A stretch of 44,914 bases of DNA from Peribacillus psychrosaccharolyticus ATCC 23296 (GTDB lineage Bacteria > Bacillota > Bacilli > Bacillales > DSM-1321): the NCBI RefSeq assembly GCF_000305495.1, contig NZ_AJTN02000234.1:1-44914 (forward strand), read 5' to 3'. The notes beneath the pieces are model-generated. The model had not been told where the DNA came from. It saw only the letters and a list, made by a program, of their open reading frames with translations, and did not search any database. This document shows, piece by piece, positions 24,197 through 33,280 of this stretch (position 1 is its first letter; each line of letters opens with the position of its first letter). Position numbers and translations under genes: made by a program.

Positions 24197-25891
24197 TTAC
24201 AGTTTCTTATCATCAATCGAAGATAACCACTTATCAATAACGGCAGTTACTGATTGAACAGCTCCTTCTTCAAATGGTGATACAAGATGTGCGGATTCAA
24301 CAAGCTCCAAGAAAGACTGACTGCCTCCAAGCTTACATAAACGGATATAATCCTCCCATGCTGTTTCGTCTCCCTCAATTGAACGTTTCCAAAATTGGAA
24401 AGCACACAGCTGGGCTAGCGTATAGTCAATATAATAAAACGGTGTAGAATAAATATGACCTTGGCGCTGCCAATATCCGCCGTTTTCAAGAAATTCCAGT
24501 CCCTCATAATCACGATCTGGAAGATAGATTTTTTCTATATTTCTCCATGCTTGCTTACGGTCAGCAGGTGATGCTTCAGGATTTTCATAAACGAAATGCT
24601 GATATTCATCAACAGCCACTCCATATGGTAAAAAGGTAAGCGCACCGCTTAAATGTGAGAACTTATATTTATCTGTATCTTCTTTAAAAAATAACTCCAT
24701 CCAAGGCCAGGTTAAAAACTCCATACTCATTGAATGAATCTCAGCAGACTCAAATGTTGGCCAGTAATATTCAGGAACCGTGAATGAACGGCTGCTATAA
24801 ACTTGGAAAGCATGCCCAGCCTCATGGGTCAGCACGTCAATATCCCCTGAAGTCCCATTGAAATTTGAAAAAATAAAGGGTGCTTGCATATCCTCAATAA
24901 ACGAGCAATAGCCCCCGCCTTCTTTTCCTTTTTTAGCAACAAGGTCCATCAAGTTATTTTCGATCATAAATTCAAAGAATTCAGCTGTTTCAGGTGACAG
25001 CTCCTGGTACATCTTTCTGCCATTTTCAATAATCCAATTTGCATCTCCCTTAGGTACAGCATTGCCTGTTTGAAATTCAAAAGCTTCATCATAATATGTA
25101 AGATGGTCAAGATTTAGACGATTGGCTTGGCGTTTCATCAACTTACTAACAAGCGGAACAACTGATTCCTTGATTTGTTTACGATAGTTCGCAACATTTT
25201 CAGCATTGTAATCAGTCCGGGCCATTCGATAATACCCTAGTTCAACAAAGTTTTTATATCCTAGTTTCAATGCCATCTCGTGCCGGACCTTTACAAGCTG
25301 ATCAAAGATATCATCCAACTGCTTTTCATTTTCTTCAAAAAAACCAAAATAAGCATGGCTGGCGCCTTTTCTTATATTCCGATCAGGTGACTCTGTGAAA
25401 GGCTGAAGCTGGGCAAGCGTTCTTTCTTCCCCTTCGAAATCTATTTTGGCTGAAGCAATTAGCTGCGAATATTGTGTCGTCAGACGATTTTCTTGCTGAA
25501 GTAACGAAATAATTTCCGGTGAAAACGTTTTAAGCTGAGCATCTGCCAAGGCAAATAATTGACTGCCGTACTCCGCTTCTAGTTCATTACGAAAAGCAGA
25601 GCTTACTAACGCTTGATAAAACTGTGATTCTAGCTCTTCTAACTCCGGACCTACTTCATCGACATAATCCATTTCCGTTTTGTAAAAAGAATCCGTTGTA
25701 TCAACTGAGTGTCTAATGGAACAAAGGGCGAACATGCTGTTCACACTATTTCGCAATGTATTTATTTCATTCATCGCTTGTCCCTGAATTTTTGCATTCT
25801 CTGCGTCCTTAAACGTATCCAGAGCTTGAGTAAATGACTCTTTCACTTCAGCCAAAACAGGCCGTTTGTATTCAAATGTTTCGAATTTCAT
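24197..25891 (-). CDS. M3 family oligoendopeptidase (PepF-like)
   Basis: 564 residues from ATG 25891, an M3 (thimet/oligopeptidase F) metallopeptidase. The zinc site is HEAGH at residues 356-360, with the third ligand Glu in FESAEIHSMSMEF about 25 residues later, and the C-terminal GHIYSTPFYYIDY segment carries the substrate-binding Tyr residues. It cleaves short peptides in the cytoplasm; there is no signal peptide. GTGGAG precedes the start. A single gene, with a terminator after it and an approximately 800-base gene-poor stretch upstream. Confidence 0.92.
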   Translation of the reverse strand: MKFETFEYKRPVLAEVKESFTQALDTFKDAENAKIQGQAMNEINTLRNSVNSMFALCSIRHSVDTTDSFYKTEMDYVDEVGPELEELESQFYQALVSSAFRNELEAEYGSQLFALADAQLKTFSPEIISLLQQENRLTTQYSQLIASAKIDFEGEERTLAQLQPFTESPDRNIRKGASHAYFGFFEENEKQLDDIFDQLVKVRHEMALKLGYKNFVELGYYRMARTDYNAENVANYRKQIKESVVPLVSKLMKRQANRLNLDHLTYYDEAFEFQTGNAVPKGDANWIIENGRKMYQELSPETAEFFEFMIENNLMDLVAKKGKEGGGYCSFIEDMQAPFIFSNFNGTSGDIDVLTHEAGHAFQVYSSRSFTVPEYYWPTFESAEIHSMSMEFLTWPWMELFFKEDTDKYKFSHLSGALTFLPYGVAVDEYQHFVYENPEASPADRKQAWRNIEKIYLPDRDYEGLEFLENGGYWQRQGHIYSTPFYYIDYTLAQLCAFQFWKRSIEGDETAWEDYIRLCKLGGSQSFLELVESAHLVSPFEEGAVQSVTAVIDKWLSSIDDKKL

Positions 25892-26283
25892 TCTATTCAC
25901 TCCACTCTCTTTATTTACATACAATGCATCATACTAAGTATTCTCTTAAACTAGTGATATCCCTTCTTAGAGATTTAAAGTTTAGTATAAATACCCCGAT
26001 TTCATTACTTGTGTAACCATCACTAATTCCTTTTTAATGGTCTTTAAATATGCTGAAAGGACTTTGGCTAGTACATACCACTTCCTATCATCAAGAAAAT
26101 TAATTCCTCTTTTCACCTTACTCTCCCGCAATTGTATTTGGCTATCAATATGATCTATTAAAGTTTGGTTTACTGGTTACTTTTCTTGATTTGATGGCGA
26201 ATTATCGGCTCCTTTTAAAAAAGACAATAAGATCGGGTAGAATATAGGGGGGTATTTCTTCTCTTTTTTCCCCATTCAAGCCG
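25892..26283. other. Gene-free spacer upstream of the M3 peptidase gene
   Basis: AT-rich, presumably holding the peptidase promoter near its left end. No open frame with a ribosome site, no tRNA and no riboswitch core were seen. Confidence 0.5.
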
Positions 26284-26381
26284 TTAATCCCGTCTGGAAT
26301 CCCTTATTCCCGTCTGAGACAGCGTTAATCCCGTCTGGACCCATCATATTCCCGTCTAGAGGCAGCGTATTCCAGTCTGGA
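26284..26381. repeat. Five-copy direct repeat with 21-bp period
   Basis: A 15-bp core close to TTATTCCCGTCTGGA begins at 26284, 26304, 26325, 26346 and 26367, giving steps of 20, 21, 21 and 21 bases. CGTCTG or CGTCTA is kept in four copies (CAGTCTG in the last). Spacers differ, although GCAGCG or ACAGCG precedes two copies. The period is two helical turns. It abuts the decayed 23S rRNA segment. Confidence 0.85.
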
Positions 26382-26449
26382 CACTATTTACAGCCAATAA
26401 ATACCCCTTGGGGCATATTTATTTCTGTAAAGCCGTACGGACTTTTGCC

Positions 26450-26637
26450 CGGCTATACTTGCTTAGAGGCTTTCAGCACTTATCCCGTTCGCACGGCAAC
26501 TATGCTTTTGGCAAGACAACTGGTACACCAGCCGTACGTCCATCCCGGGCCCTCTCGTACTATGGAAAGCTCTTCTCAAATTCCCTAAGCTCACGACGTT
26601 GTGAACCCACCTCGCGTACCCTTTAATGGACGAACAG
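26450..26637 (-). pseudogene. Decayed fragment of 23S rRNA (domain VI, including the sarcin-ricin loop)
   Basis: The minus strand reads as degenerate 23S rRNA. Landmarks: GAACGTCGTGAG-type sequence (here CAACGTCGTGAG) at 26590-26604, AGTACGAGAGG of the sarcin-ricin loop (about 26551-26562), GGTGTACCAGTTGT (about 26515-26530), and GTGCTGAAAGC-TCTAAGC (26461-26480). By memory these correspond to about positions 2600-2780 of E. coli 23S. It carries many substitutions and two internal gaps, one of roughly 30 bases between the loop and CAACGTCGTGAG, and has no flanking 23S or 5S sequence. It cannot be a working rRNA. Confidence 0.85.
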
Positions 26638-26686
26638 ATCAACTACAAATTCTAAGCTTTTCCTTAAAGGCTATGAATGTTGTGAA

Positions 26687-26726
26687 GAACAAAAAAACCT
26701 TCCATAAAGGAAGGTTATTTTTGTTC
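26687..26726 (-). terminator. Terminator of the marR gene
   Basis: GAACAAAAAAACCTTCC pairs with GGAAGGTTATTTTTGTTC; T tract on the minus strand. It overlaps the marR stop. Confidence 0.88.
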
Positions 26727-27164
26727 TTGATCTAAGGCATTGTAGCCAATCTTTTTGATTAGTTCAGTAGCCATTTCTTTTTCTTCAGAAGTCAAAACAT
26801 TCATAATGTCATCAATTTTCTTTTCGTGGTCTGGGAAGATACTTTCAATAAAGGTTTTGCCCTTTTCAGTGATTTTGGCAAAGGTGACACGTCTGTCATT
26901 TTTACAGGCAATTCGCTCAAGAAATTCTTTTTGCTCAAGTTTATCTACTACATACGTAATACTTCCACTGGCAAGGAGTATTTTACCCCCAATTTGCTGA
27001 AGCGGCTGTTCTCCTTTATGGTACAGAAGCTCTAGTACTGCAAATTCAGTCGGATTTAATCCTTGTTTTGCAATATATTTATTCACAACATCATTCATTG
27101 ATCTGTGGGCTCTGGAAAGGACGATAAATAACTTAAGAGATTGCTGGATGCTGTCATTTCCCAT
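26715..27164 (-). CDS. MarR-family transcriptional regulator
   Basis: 149 residues from ATG 27164 (AAAGGATGTG upstream; the TTG 27185 start gives 7 more). Winged-helix core: LNPTEFAVLELLYHKGEQPLQQIG (helices 2-3), GSITYVVDKLEQ (recognition helix) and the wing CKNDRRVTFAKITEKG. The DRR-V wing is the hallmark of MarR/HpaR proteins, which repress adjacent genes and release DNA on ligand binding. It is divergent from an MFS transporter gene 154 bases away, the classical regulator-efflux arrangement. A dyad overlapping the MFS -10 is a candidate operator. Confidence 0.9.
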   Translation of the reverse strand: MGNDSIQQSLKLFIVLSRAHRSMNDVVNKYIAKQGLNPTEFAVLELLYHKGEQPLQQIGGKILLASGSITYVVDKLEQKEFLERIACKNDRRVTFAKITEKGKTFIESIFPDHEKKIDDIMNVLTSEEKEMATELIKKIGYNALDQEQK

Positions 27165-27269
27165 TGTTTTCACATCCTTTTTCAAAATATCTCGAATTCA
27201 AATTAATTATAATAAAAACACTCTACCTTGTCAATTCACTCCATTAAGGCGCCCTTTTACTGTTTATTT

Positions 27270-27291
27270 TGATATATAATGGAAAATATCA
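27270..27291. promoter_or_regulatory. Candidate MarR operator overlapping a -10 element
   Basis: TGATAT (27270-27275) and ATATCA (27286-27291) form a dyad with a 10-base centre; TATAAT lies at 27275-27280, directed toward the MFS gene. No good -35 was found. Confidence 0.4.
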
Positions 27292-27318
27292 TTATCACTT
27301 GTCAGAAAGGAGCAGCAT

Positions 27319-28532
27319 ATGGAATCATCGACTACAGCTGCACAACTTCCTTCTAAGACCTCGTATGGAATTCTGATTATTATGGGCATCTGCCACTTAC
27401 TAAATGATTCACTCCAAGCCGTTGTGCCTGCAATGTTTCCTATTCTTGAAACATCTCTTGGACTCAGTTATACCCAGCTTGGCTTGATTGCTTTTTCATT
27501 AAACATGGTAGCTTCCGTTATGCAGCCAATCTTTGGTTGGTACACGGATTCATTTCCTCTTCCATATGCCCTGCCTCTTGGTATGGGAAGTACGCTATGC
27601 GGAATGCTCCTATTAGGACTAGCCCCTTCCTATACCGTTATTTTGTTCTCAGTCATGTTGATTGGAGTTGGTTCTGCCATTTTTCACCCGGCAGGATCAC
27701 GTGTTGCCTTTTTGGCGGGTGGAACAAGGCGAGGGCTTGCTCAATCTATCTATCAAGTTGGCGGGAACACTGGCCAAGCATTGGCACCCTTAATTACCGC
27801 AATTATTCTGCTGCCATACGGACAAAAAGGAGCCCTATGGTTTGTACCAGTTGCTTTACTCTCTGTCTTTCTTTTAGTTTTAATCGCTAATTGGTATAAA
27901 GGAAGACTATCTTCCTTTCTAATAAGAAAAAAGTTACTGAACAACAGACAAAAAAGCCTAAACAAAGAATATACAAAGCGTTAGGTATTGTCCTCTTTTT
28001 GATCTTTGCGAGATCATGGTATATATCTTGTATGACTAACTTCTATGCGTTTTATCTGATTCACGATTATCATTTTACCATCCGTTCCTCCCAGCTTTAT
28101 CTTTTTGCATTTTTGGCTGCTGGAGCTTTAGGAACCTTTTTAGGAGGTCCTTTAGCCGACCGGTTTGGCAGAAAAAATATAATTTTCTTTTCTCTTGCAG
28201 GCAGTGCTCCCTTTACAATTATTTTGCCCTATGTATCTGCTTCAGCCGTGATCATCCTCTTATTGTTGGCAGGATTCGTCATAATGACTAGCTTTTCCGT
28301 AACGGTTATATACGCTCAAGAACTCTTTCCGGGAAAAGTCGGAACCATGGCTGGGCTAACGGTAGGATTTGCATTTGGCATGGGAGCGGTTGGATCAGTG
28401 GCACTTGGTATTGCAGCTGATTTTATAGGTATTGCGTCAACCATTAAATGGATTGGATTTCTGCCTTTGTTAGGTATTTTCACTCTCATGCTTCCTTCTG
28501 ATACTGTGCTGAAAAGATGGCATCAGGAATGA
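27319..28532 (+). pseudogene. Fsr-like MFS transporter, split by a one-base frameshift
   Basis: Frame 1 (27319-27984) encodes the first six helices, with GICHLLNDSLQAVVPAMFP and FHPAGSRVA, typical of the Fsr (fosmidomycin resistance) MFS group. The second half (FARSWYISCMTNFYAFYL, GGPLADRFGRKN, VGFAFGMGAVG) continues in the next frame to 28532. Adding one T near 27916-27920 joins them through RLSSFSNKKKVTEQQTKK into 404 residues, the normal length for the group. The break lies in the central cytoplasmic loop. Likely an exporter controlled by the divergent MarR protein. Either a sequencing deletion or a recent mutation. Confidence 0.87.
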
Positions 28533-28538
28533 CAAAAA

Positions 28539-28566
28539 AGGCTGCGTCATCCGCAGCCTTTATCTT
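28539..28566. terminator. Terminator between the MFS gene and kinE
   Basis: AAGGCTGCG / CGCAGCCTT (28539-28547 / 28552-28560) with A and T runs on both sides. Serves both convergent genes. Confidence 0.9.
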
Positions 28567-28573
28567 TAATAAG

Positions 28574-30747
28574 TTACGTATTTTTTTCTTCATAAAGTGG
28601 GAGACGAATATGAAAGCTGCTCCCTTTGCCTATTTCACTTTCCACTTTAATCATGCCTGAATGTTCTTCGATAATTTTATAACTAACCATAAGCCCCAGA
28701 CCTGTTCCCCTTTCCTTTGTGGTATAAAAAGGTTCGCCTAGTTTTTTAATTTTTCTTCTGGAATTCCTTGGCCTTCATCTGTTATCGTGATTTGAACTTG
28801 GTTAGTCCCCCACCTTCTTGTTTTTACCCGAACAATGCCTCCAGAAGGCATCACTTCAATGGCGTTTTTTAGAATGTTAATGAACACCTGTTTAAGCTGG
28901 TTCGCCTCACAAAAAACAGGGAATTCTTTTTCCTCAAAATCACTCTCAAACTGAATATTTTCTAGCAGTGCCTGTGCGCCCATCAATTCAAGTGTTTCTA
29001 GCATAATACTATTAATATTTTGACTAAAATAATGTACAGCTTGAGGTTTAGCTAATACTAGAAATTCTGTAATAATGGTCTCGATTCGATTCAGTTCAGT
29101 CGTGATCACATGAAAATAAGTACTGAAATCTTCTTTAACACTCGTCTGCAGTAATTGAATAAATCCTTTTACCGCTGTCATCGGGTTTCTTATTTCATGT
29201 GCAATTCCTGCGGCGAGTTCTCCCACTACACTCAATGTATCTGATTTACGAATTTGTTCCTGCATGACAAGATTTTCGGTAACATCTCTAATGATTGTAA
29301 GGTGCAGACCAGAGTATAAATTTTCTCTGGTTGATATTTCTAAATGTTTCGTTTTACCATTTCTCATCACTAAGGGCATTACGGAAGTTTCTGACCCATT
29401 TCGAAAGACCATTTCCAAATGATTTTGTAATGACTTTCTATTTACCGAGTTCTTTTCAACTAGTGAATGAATAGAAATTTGAAGCAACTCCTGCTTTGAC
29501 AGTTCAAGTATTTTTAAACCGGCTTCATTTATATCGATAAATTCGGACGATTTCCACAGAATCATCCCATCTAAGGAACCTTCAAATATCTTGCGGAATT
29601 TTCGTTCACTATCTCTAAGCTCCGTTTCAATCCGCCAGCGTTCACTCACATTCCGAAGGATCGTCAAATTATAGCCTTCATCTCCATGCTTTTTTGATGT
29701 TAGTTCAAGGAGTTTAATCTGTTTATTAGGCATTCTAAAAAATAGTTCTCCACGAACTGAGCCTTCTTTTGCAAAATGCTCTAATAATTGTTTGTATTTC
29801 TCATCTTTTTTATAAATGTAATGTCCGATTTTTCCACCAATTAAATCTTCCTTGTTGTTTTCGAAAATTTTACAGGCAGCATCATTTACCCTGAAAATAA
29901 TATTGTTCTTGTCCGAGAAAAGGATGGCATCCATTGATTGTTCTAATAGCTCCTGAGTAATTCGTTCACTTTTCTTAAGCTTCTGTTCCATTATCCGTCT
30001 TTCCGTAACATTCCTAAAGATAGACATAAACAATCCATTCATGTTATTTGAGCTGGTTGTATAATCAAAACTTATTACTTTTCCCTTTGAAACCATTTCG
30101 ACATCGCCTTTATACGAACCTGAATAATGTACATGAAGAATCCCCTTACGCCATTCTTCTATGTACGCAGCAGTGACCAAGGTGTCGATGTTTTTTCCGA
30201 CAATTTTTCGTTTTTCTAATTGAAGAGCTCGGCAAAAAGCATCATTAATATCCATTACCATCCCACTGCTGTCATAGATTGCAATACAGTCGACTGCCTG
30301 ATGAAACATATCTTTAAACATTTTCATCGACATTTGTTTCTCCTGTTCCGCTAGATGTTCAGATGTAATGTCTTTTATTTTATATAGCTTATGTCCCTCT
30401 ATATTAAGCGTCAGAACGATGCATTCAATTGACTTAATCGCACCATCTCTAAGTTGTATCTTCCATTGGTACTTACCTTCTGTATGAGGATAGATATCTT
30501 CTCCAGAAAGCGTCGAAGCGACAGCGCCAGTAAACAGGTCGGTTATTTTAGCATCTAATAAATTTTCTTCTGTTTCTTGAAAAAGACTGCATGCCGGTTG
30601 ATTAACAAAACAAATTTGATTTTCACCATCAGTAAGAATGAACGGTTCAAACGCTTGATCAAAAATCACTTTGTATTGCTGAATAAGGCTCAATAACGTA
30701 TGATTTTCCTGCTGAATCCGTAGAAAATCTTCAGTTTTTCCCACCAT
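28574..30747 (-). pseudogene. kinE: KinE-like multi-PAS sensor histidine kinase, frameshifted near the C terminus
   Basis: ATG 30747 (GGGG 9 bases upstream) opens a chain of about four PAS domains (roughly 20-120, 140-250, 265-375, 390-500), then HisKA with the phospho-His in AAGIAHEIRNPMTAVKG, then the N box (FINILKNAIEVMP) and G1 ([13 protein letters not shown]). As written it stops at 28738 without G2. Adding one T to the T6 run at 28742-28747 restores [20 protein letters not shown] and a stop at 28574, giving 724 residues (B. subtilis KinE: 738). It lacks membrane helices. KinE-type kinases feed the sporulation phosphorelay through Spo0F. The adjacent acyltransferase matches the ykrP-kinE order of B. 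subtilis. Confidence 0.85.
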
Positions 30748-31004
30748 TATATTCATCCCCTAAAATGCTCAATTCATTTCCATAATTCAACAAAATAACA
30801 TATTATTCCTACCTAATAGCTAAAAATAGGAAAAAAGGTTTAGTTTAATCTTCATTTTAATTCCGCTATAATATGTTAGGTTGATTCGTATAAAGCAAAA
30901 AACATAGGTCAAACGTGGTTTTTTTAGCGTAAAGGTTTTTTAACTTTTAAATCGGGTAATGAAGGAGAGACTTCTCATCGGCTATCTATACAAAGGAGGC
31001 AATC

Positions 31005-32057
31005 ATGAATAAGCGCAGTTATTATTTCGATAATGCTAAATTTATATTAATGGGCTTTGTTGTCTTTGGGCATCTATTAAACAGCTTTATTAATGATAAT
31101 GAACTCATTTATGCACTTTATAAAACCATCTATACTTTTCATATGCCTGCCTTTATTCTAGTATCAGGATTTTTTGCAAAAGGCTATTATAAGAAAGGCT
31201 ATTTAGCAAAAATTACGAAGAAATTAATTCTTCCCTATATCATTTTCCAAGTAATCTATACGGTTTTCTATTATTTTTTATATAGAAAAGATACATTCCA
31301 GCTTGATTTATTTGATCCAAATTGGGCGTTATGGTTTCTCATTAGTTTATTCTGCTGGAACATCATGCTTCTCGGCTTTGCCAAACTGAAACCTATGTTA
31401 GCTATTACACTTTCGATTGTTATTGCCCTGTTGGTTGGGTATGTTGATTGGGTAAGCAATTACTTAAGTCTTTCTAGGACATTCGTTTTCTTTCCAATGT
31501 TCTTAATCGGGTACCATCTTAGTAAAAATTCTTTACAAAAACTCTTTTCAACTAAGATCAGATTGACCTCACTTTTCATAATGGTCATTGTCTTTGCTTT
31601 CTTTTATTTAATGCCTGATATTAACTACAAATGGCTCCTTGGTTCTAAACCCTATTCGGAGCTTGAACAAGCAAGTTTAATCTCTATGTTCAAACGACTT
31701 GGATTTTATGGCTTAAGTGTCTTAATGACTTTTTGTTTCCTTTCCTTTATCCCTAAAGAAAAACATTTCTTTACGAACTGGGGGACACAGACACTTTATG
31801 TGTACTTATTACACGGCTTTCTGGTCCGTACATTCCGTGAAAGTGATATGCAAACCTACTTTACAAATGTCGAGAGCTTCCTGCTGCTTGGATGCCTATC
31901 ATTGATTATTACCATGATTCTTTCTAGCCGGTTAACAGCCTCACTTGCACAGCCTATTATTGAACTGAAAATCAGTCGAACCATCGGATTAGTTAAGAAT
32001 ATCCGTCACTCTTTCCACTCAGTAAAAAAACAGATTGATAAATTGGCAAACAACTAA
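31005..32057 (+). CDS. Acyltransferase 3 family membrane protein (YkrP-like)
   Basis: 350 residues with about ten membrane helices. YYFDNAKFILMGFVVFGHLL at the start carries the family His (FGHL), and FHMPAFILVSGFFAK follows, as in Acyl_transf_3 enzymes that O-acylate surface sugars. The C-terminal WGTQTLYVYLLHGF is also typical. ATG 31005 has AAAGGAGG 6 bases upstream. B. subtilis has a similar protein, YkrP, next to kinE. The acceptor is unknown. Two terminators follow. Confidence 0.87.
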   Translation: MNKRSYYFDNAKFILMGFVVFGHLLNSFINDNELIYALYKTIYTFHMPAFILVSGFFAKGYYKKGYLAKITKKLILPYIIFQVIYTVFYYFLYRKDTFQLDLFDPNWALWFLISLFCWNIMLLGFAKLKPMLAITLSIVIALLVGYVDWVSNYLSLSRTFVFFPMFLIGYHLSKNSLQKLFSTKIRLTSLFIMVIVFAFFYLMPDINYKWLLGSKPYSELEQASLISMFKRLGFYGLSVLMTFCFLSFIPKEKHFFTNWGTQTLYVYLLHGFLVRTFRESDMQTYFTNVESFLLLGCLSLIITMILSSRLTASLAQPIIELKISRTIGLVKNIRHSFHSVKKQIDKLANN

Positions 32058-32066
32058 TTGCAGAAA

Positions 32067-32137
32067 AAACACCTCAAGAGTTTGAGGTGTTTCAGACTGT
32101 AGACAAACTCGGGTGAAACCAAGTTTGTCTACAGTCT
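32067..32137 (+). terminator. Tandem terminators after the acyltransferase gene
   Basis: The first hairpin is AACACCTCAA / TTGAGGTGTT (32067-32092). The second is a 16-bp perfect stem, AGACTGTAGACAAACT / AGTTTGTCTACAGTCT (32094-32109 / 32122-32137), followed by a T tract. The first is repeated exactly at 32546-32571. Confidence 0.9.
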
Positions 32138-32156
32138 TCTTTTTTTAGTTTTTAAA

Positions 32157-32296
32157 ATGGGGCTGTTGATTGCAGTGAAAGGAGCTTCGCTTTCCGCGGG
32201 CGGACTGTGAGCCGCATCAATGCTTATGCTCCTGCGGGGTCTCACCTGTCCCGCTATTCCCGCAGGAGTCTTCACGCCCTCCTCTCCAATCAACCG
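32157..32296. repeat. Bacillus-type interspersed intergenic repeat (about 140 bp)
   Basis: Segments GCTTCGCTTTCCGCGGGCGG, CTCCTGCGGGGTCTCACC, TGTCCCGCTATTCCCGCAGG and CTCCAATCAAC, in this order, form the GC-rich structured repeat found scattered in many Bacillaceae intergenic regions. The ends (GGCTGTTGATT and CAATCAACCG) form an inverted repeat around an internal CCTGCGGG/CCCGCAGG stem. The GC content stands out from its surroundings. It carries no transposase; its function is unknown. Confidence 0.85.
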
Positions 32297-32493
32297 TCTA
32301 TCTAAGGTTGATTTGGATGTAAAACCTAGCGATTGAAAGGAAACACGTACTACCCTAGAACAAATTTAGGAGGACACAAGTGATCTTAAAAGCAGATACT
32401 ACGTCAATTAAGAAATAATATAACAGTACGCCTATTAAAAGCCATGAGCTGCCTCGATAAGCAGAAAAACATCCATGAAATGTGTTCAAAATA

Positions 32494-32535
32494 CCAAAAG
32501 AGGTACGGAATGAAATCATTCCGTACCTCTTTTGG
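32494..32535. repeat. Perfect 42-base palindromic hairpin
   Basis: Arms 32494-32513 and 32516-32535 are exact complements (CCAAAAGAGGTACGGAATGA and its reverse complement) around AA. It carries a modest T run on either strand and may act as a bidirectional terminator. Confidence 0.85.
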
Positions 32536-32545
32536 CTACTAACTG

Positions 32546-32571
32546 AAACACCTCAAGAGTTTGAGGTGTTT
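32546..32571 (-). terminator. Terminator of lutABC
   Basis: AACACCTCAA / TTGAGGTGTT stem, 11 bases beyond the lutC stop; identical over 26 bases to the hairpin at 32067-32092. Confidence 0.8.
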
Positions 32572-32581
32572 TTTCTTGGCT

Positions 32582-33280
32582 TTATTTGTCTTCAACTATA
32601 ATATAAGCTGCTCTTACGGGTCCATGAACACCGACAACGAGGTCCATTTCTATATCAGCTGAATTGCTCGGCCCGGTAATAAAGTTTATACAGGTAGGAA
32701 GGATCTCACCAGTTTCAACTTTTCCACGAATAAGTTGTGCTGCTTGAGTCATCCTTGGCACAATACTGCTTTTTGGAATAATAGAGATATACGTTTTAGG
32801 AAGCATACAAACCGTTCTTCCCTTATTACGGTCACTGAATAAGACTACCGTAGCTGATTCGGCTAATGTTATTTCACTGAATGTAATTCCTATATTGGCT
32901 TTTTCTGCAAGCTTGATATTTTCTCTTCCCTTTGTGTAGTCCCATACATCCACATGATGATCTGCCATTGACTCTGAAAGTCCATATTCCATAAACCGAT
33001 CATCTTTTGGGAGGATAATCCGTCCTCCGCCAAATTCGTTGATCACATACCGTAGAGTAGTTGGGAGATTGGAAACGCTTGTTTGATAAAAGTCTGTATG
33101 AATTCGTTTACAATGTTCCTTTAACACGAATAAGAGATCATCGGTTGATGCTGATTTCATCACCTCATCTTGTGGTCGATACACCCACTGCGGCCGTTTC
33201 ACTTCTTTTTTTGAGGTTCTTCCATATTGACTGGCTATGTTTTTCATAAACACATCCCGATTTTGTATTATCCCTGTCAT
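32582..33280 (-). CDS. lutC: LutC, lactate utilisation protein
   Basis: 232 residues of the LUD family. LutABC together oxidise L-lactate to pyruvate in Bacillus, allowing growth on lactate and supporting biofilm formation. Visible landmarks are [38 protein letters not shown] and the closing [25 protein letters not shown] 33280 overlaps the lutB stop by four bases (ATGA), so it is translationally coupled. Last gene of the operon, followed by a terminator. Confidence 0.95.
   Translation of the reverse strand: MTGIIQNRDVFMKNIASQYGRTSKKEVKRPQWVYRPQDEVMKSASTDDLLFVLKEHCKRIHTDFYQTSVSNLPTTLRYVINEFGGGRIILPKDDRFMEYGLSESMADHHVDVWDYTKGRENIKLAEKANIGITFSEITLAESATVVLFSDRNKGRTVCMLPKTYISIIPKSSIVPRMTQAAQLIRGKVETGEILPTCINFITGPSNSADIEMDLVVGVHGPVRAAYIIVEDK

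Noticed and set aside
26284-26381. CRISPR array
   Set aside because: Repeats are 15 bp with 6-bp spacers; CRISPR needs longer repeats and spacers, and no cas gene is present.
32157-32296. Insertion sequence or transposon
   Set aside because: No transposase frame is present; the segment matches the general form of non-coding Bacillaceae interspersed repeats.
32380-32418. 12-codon GTG ORF behind a strong AGGAGG site
   Set aside because: Too short to support by eye; it may be a remnant or a leader. Worth checking only if expression data exist.
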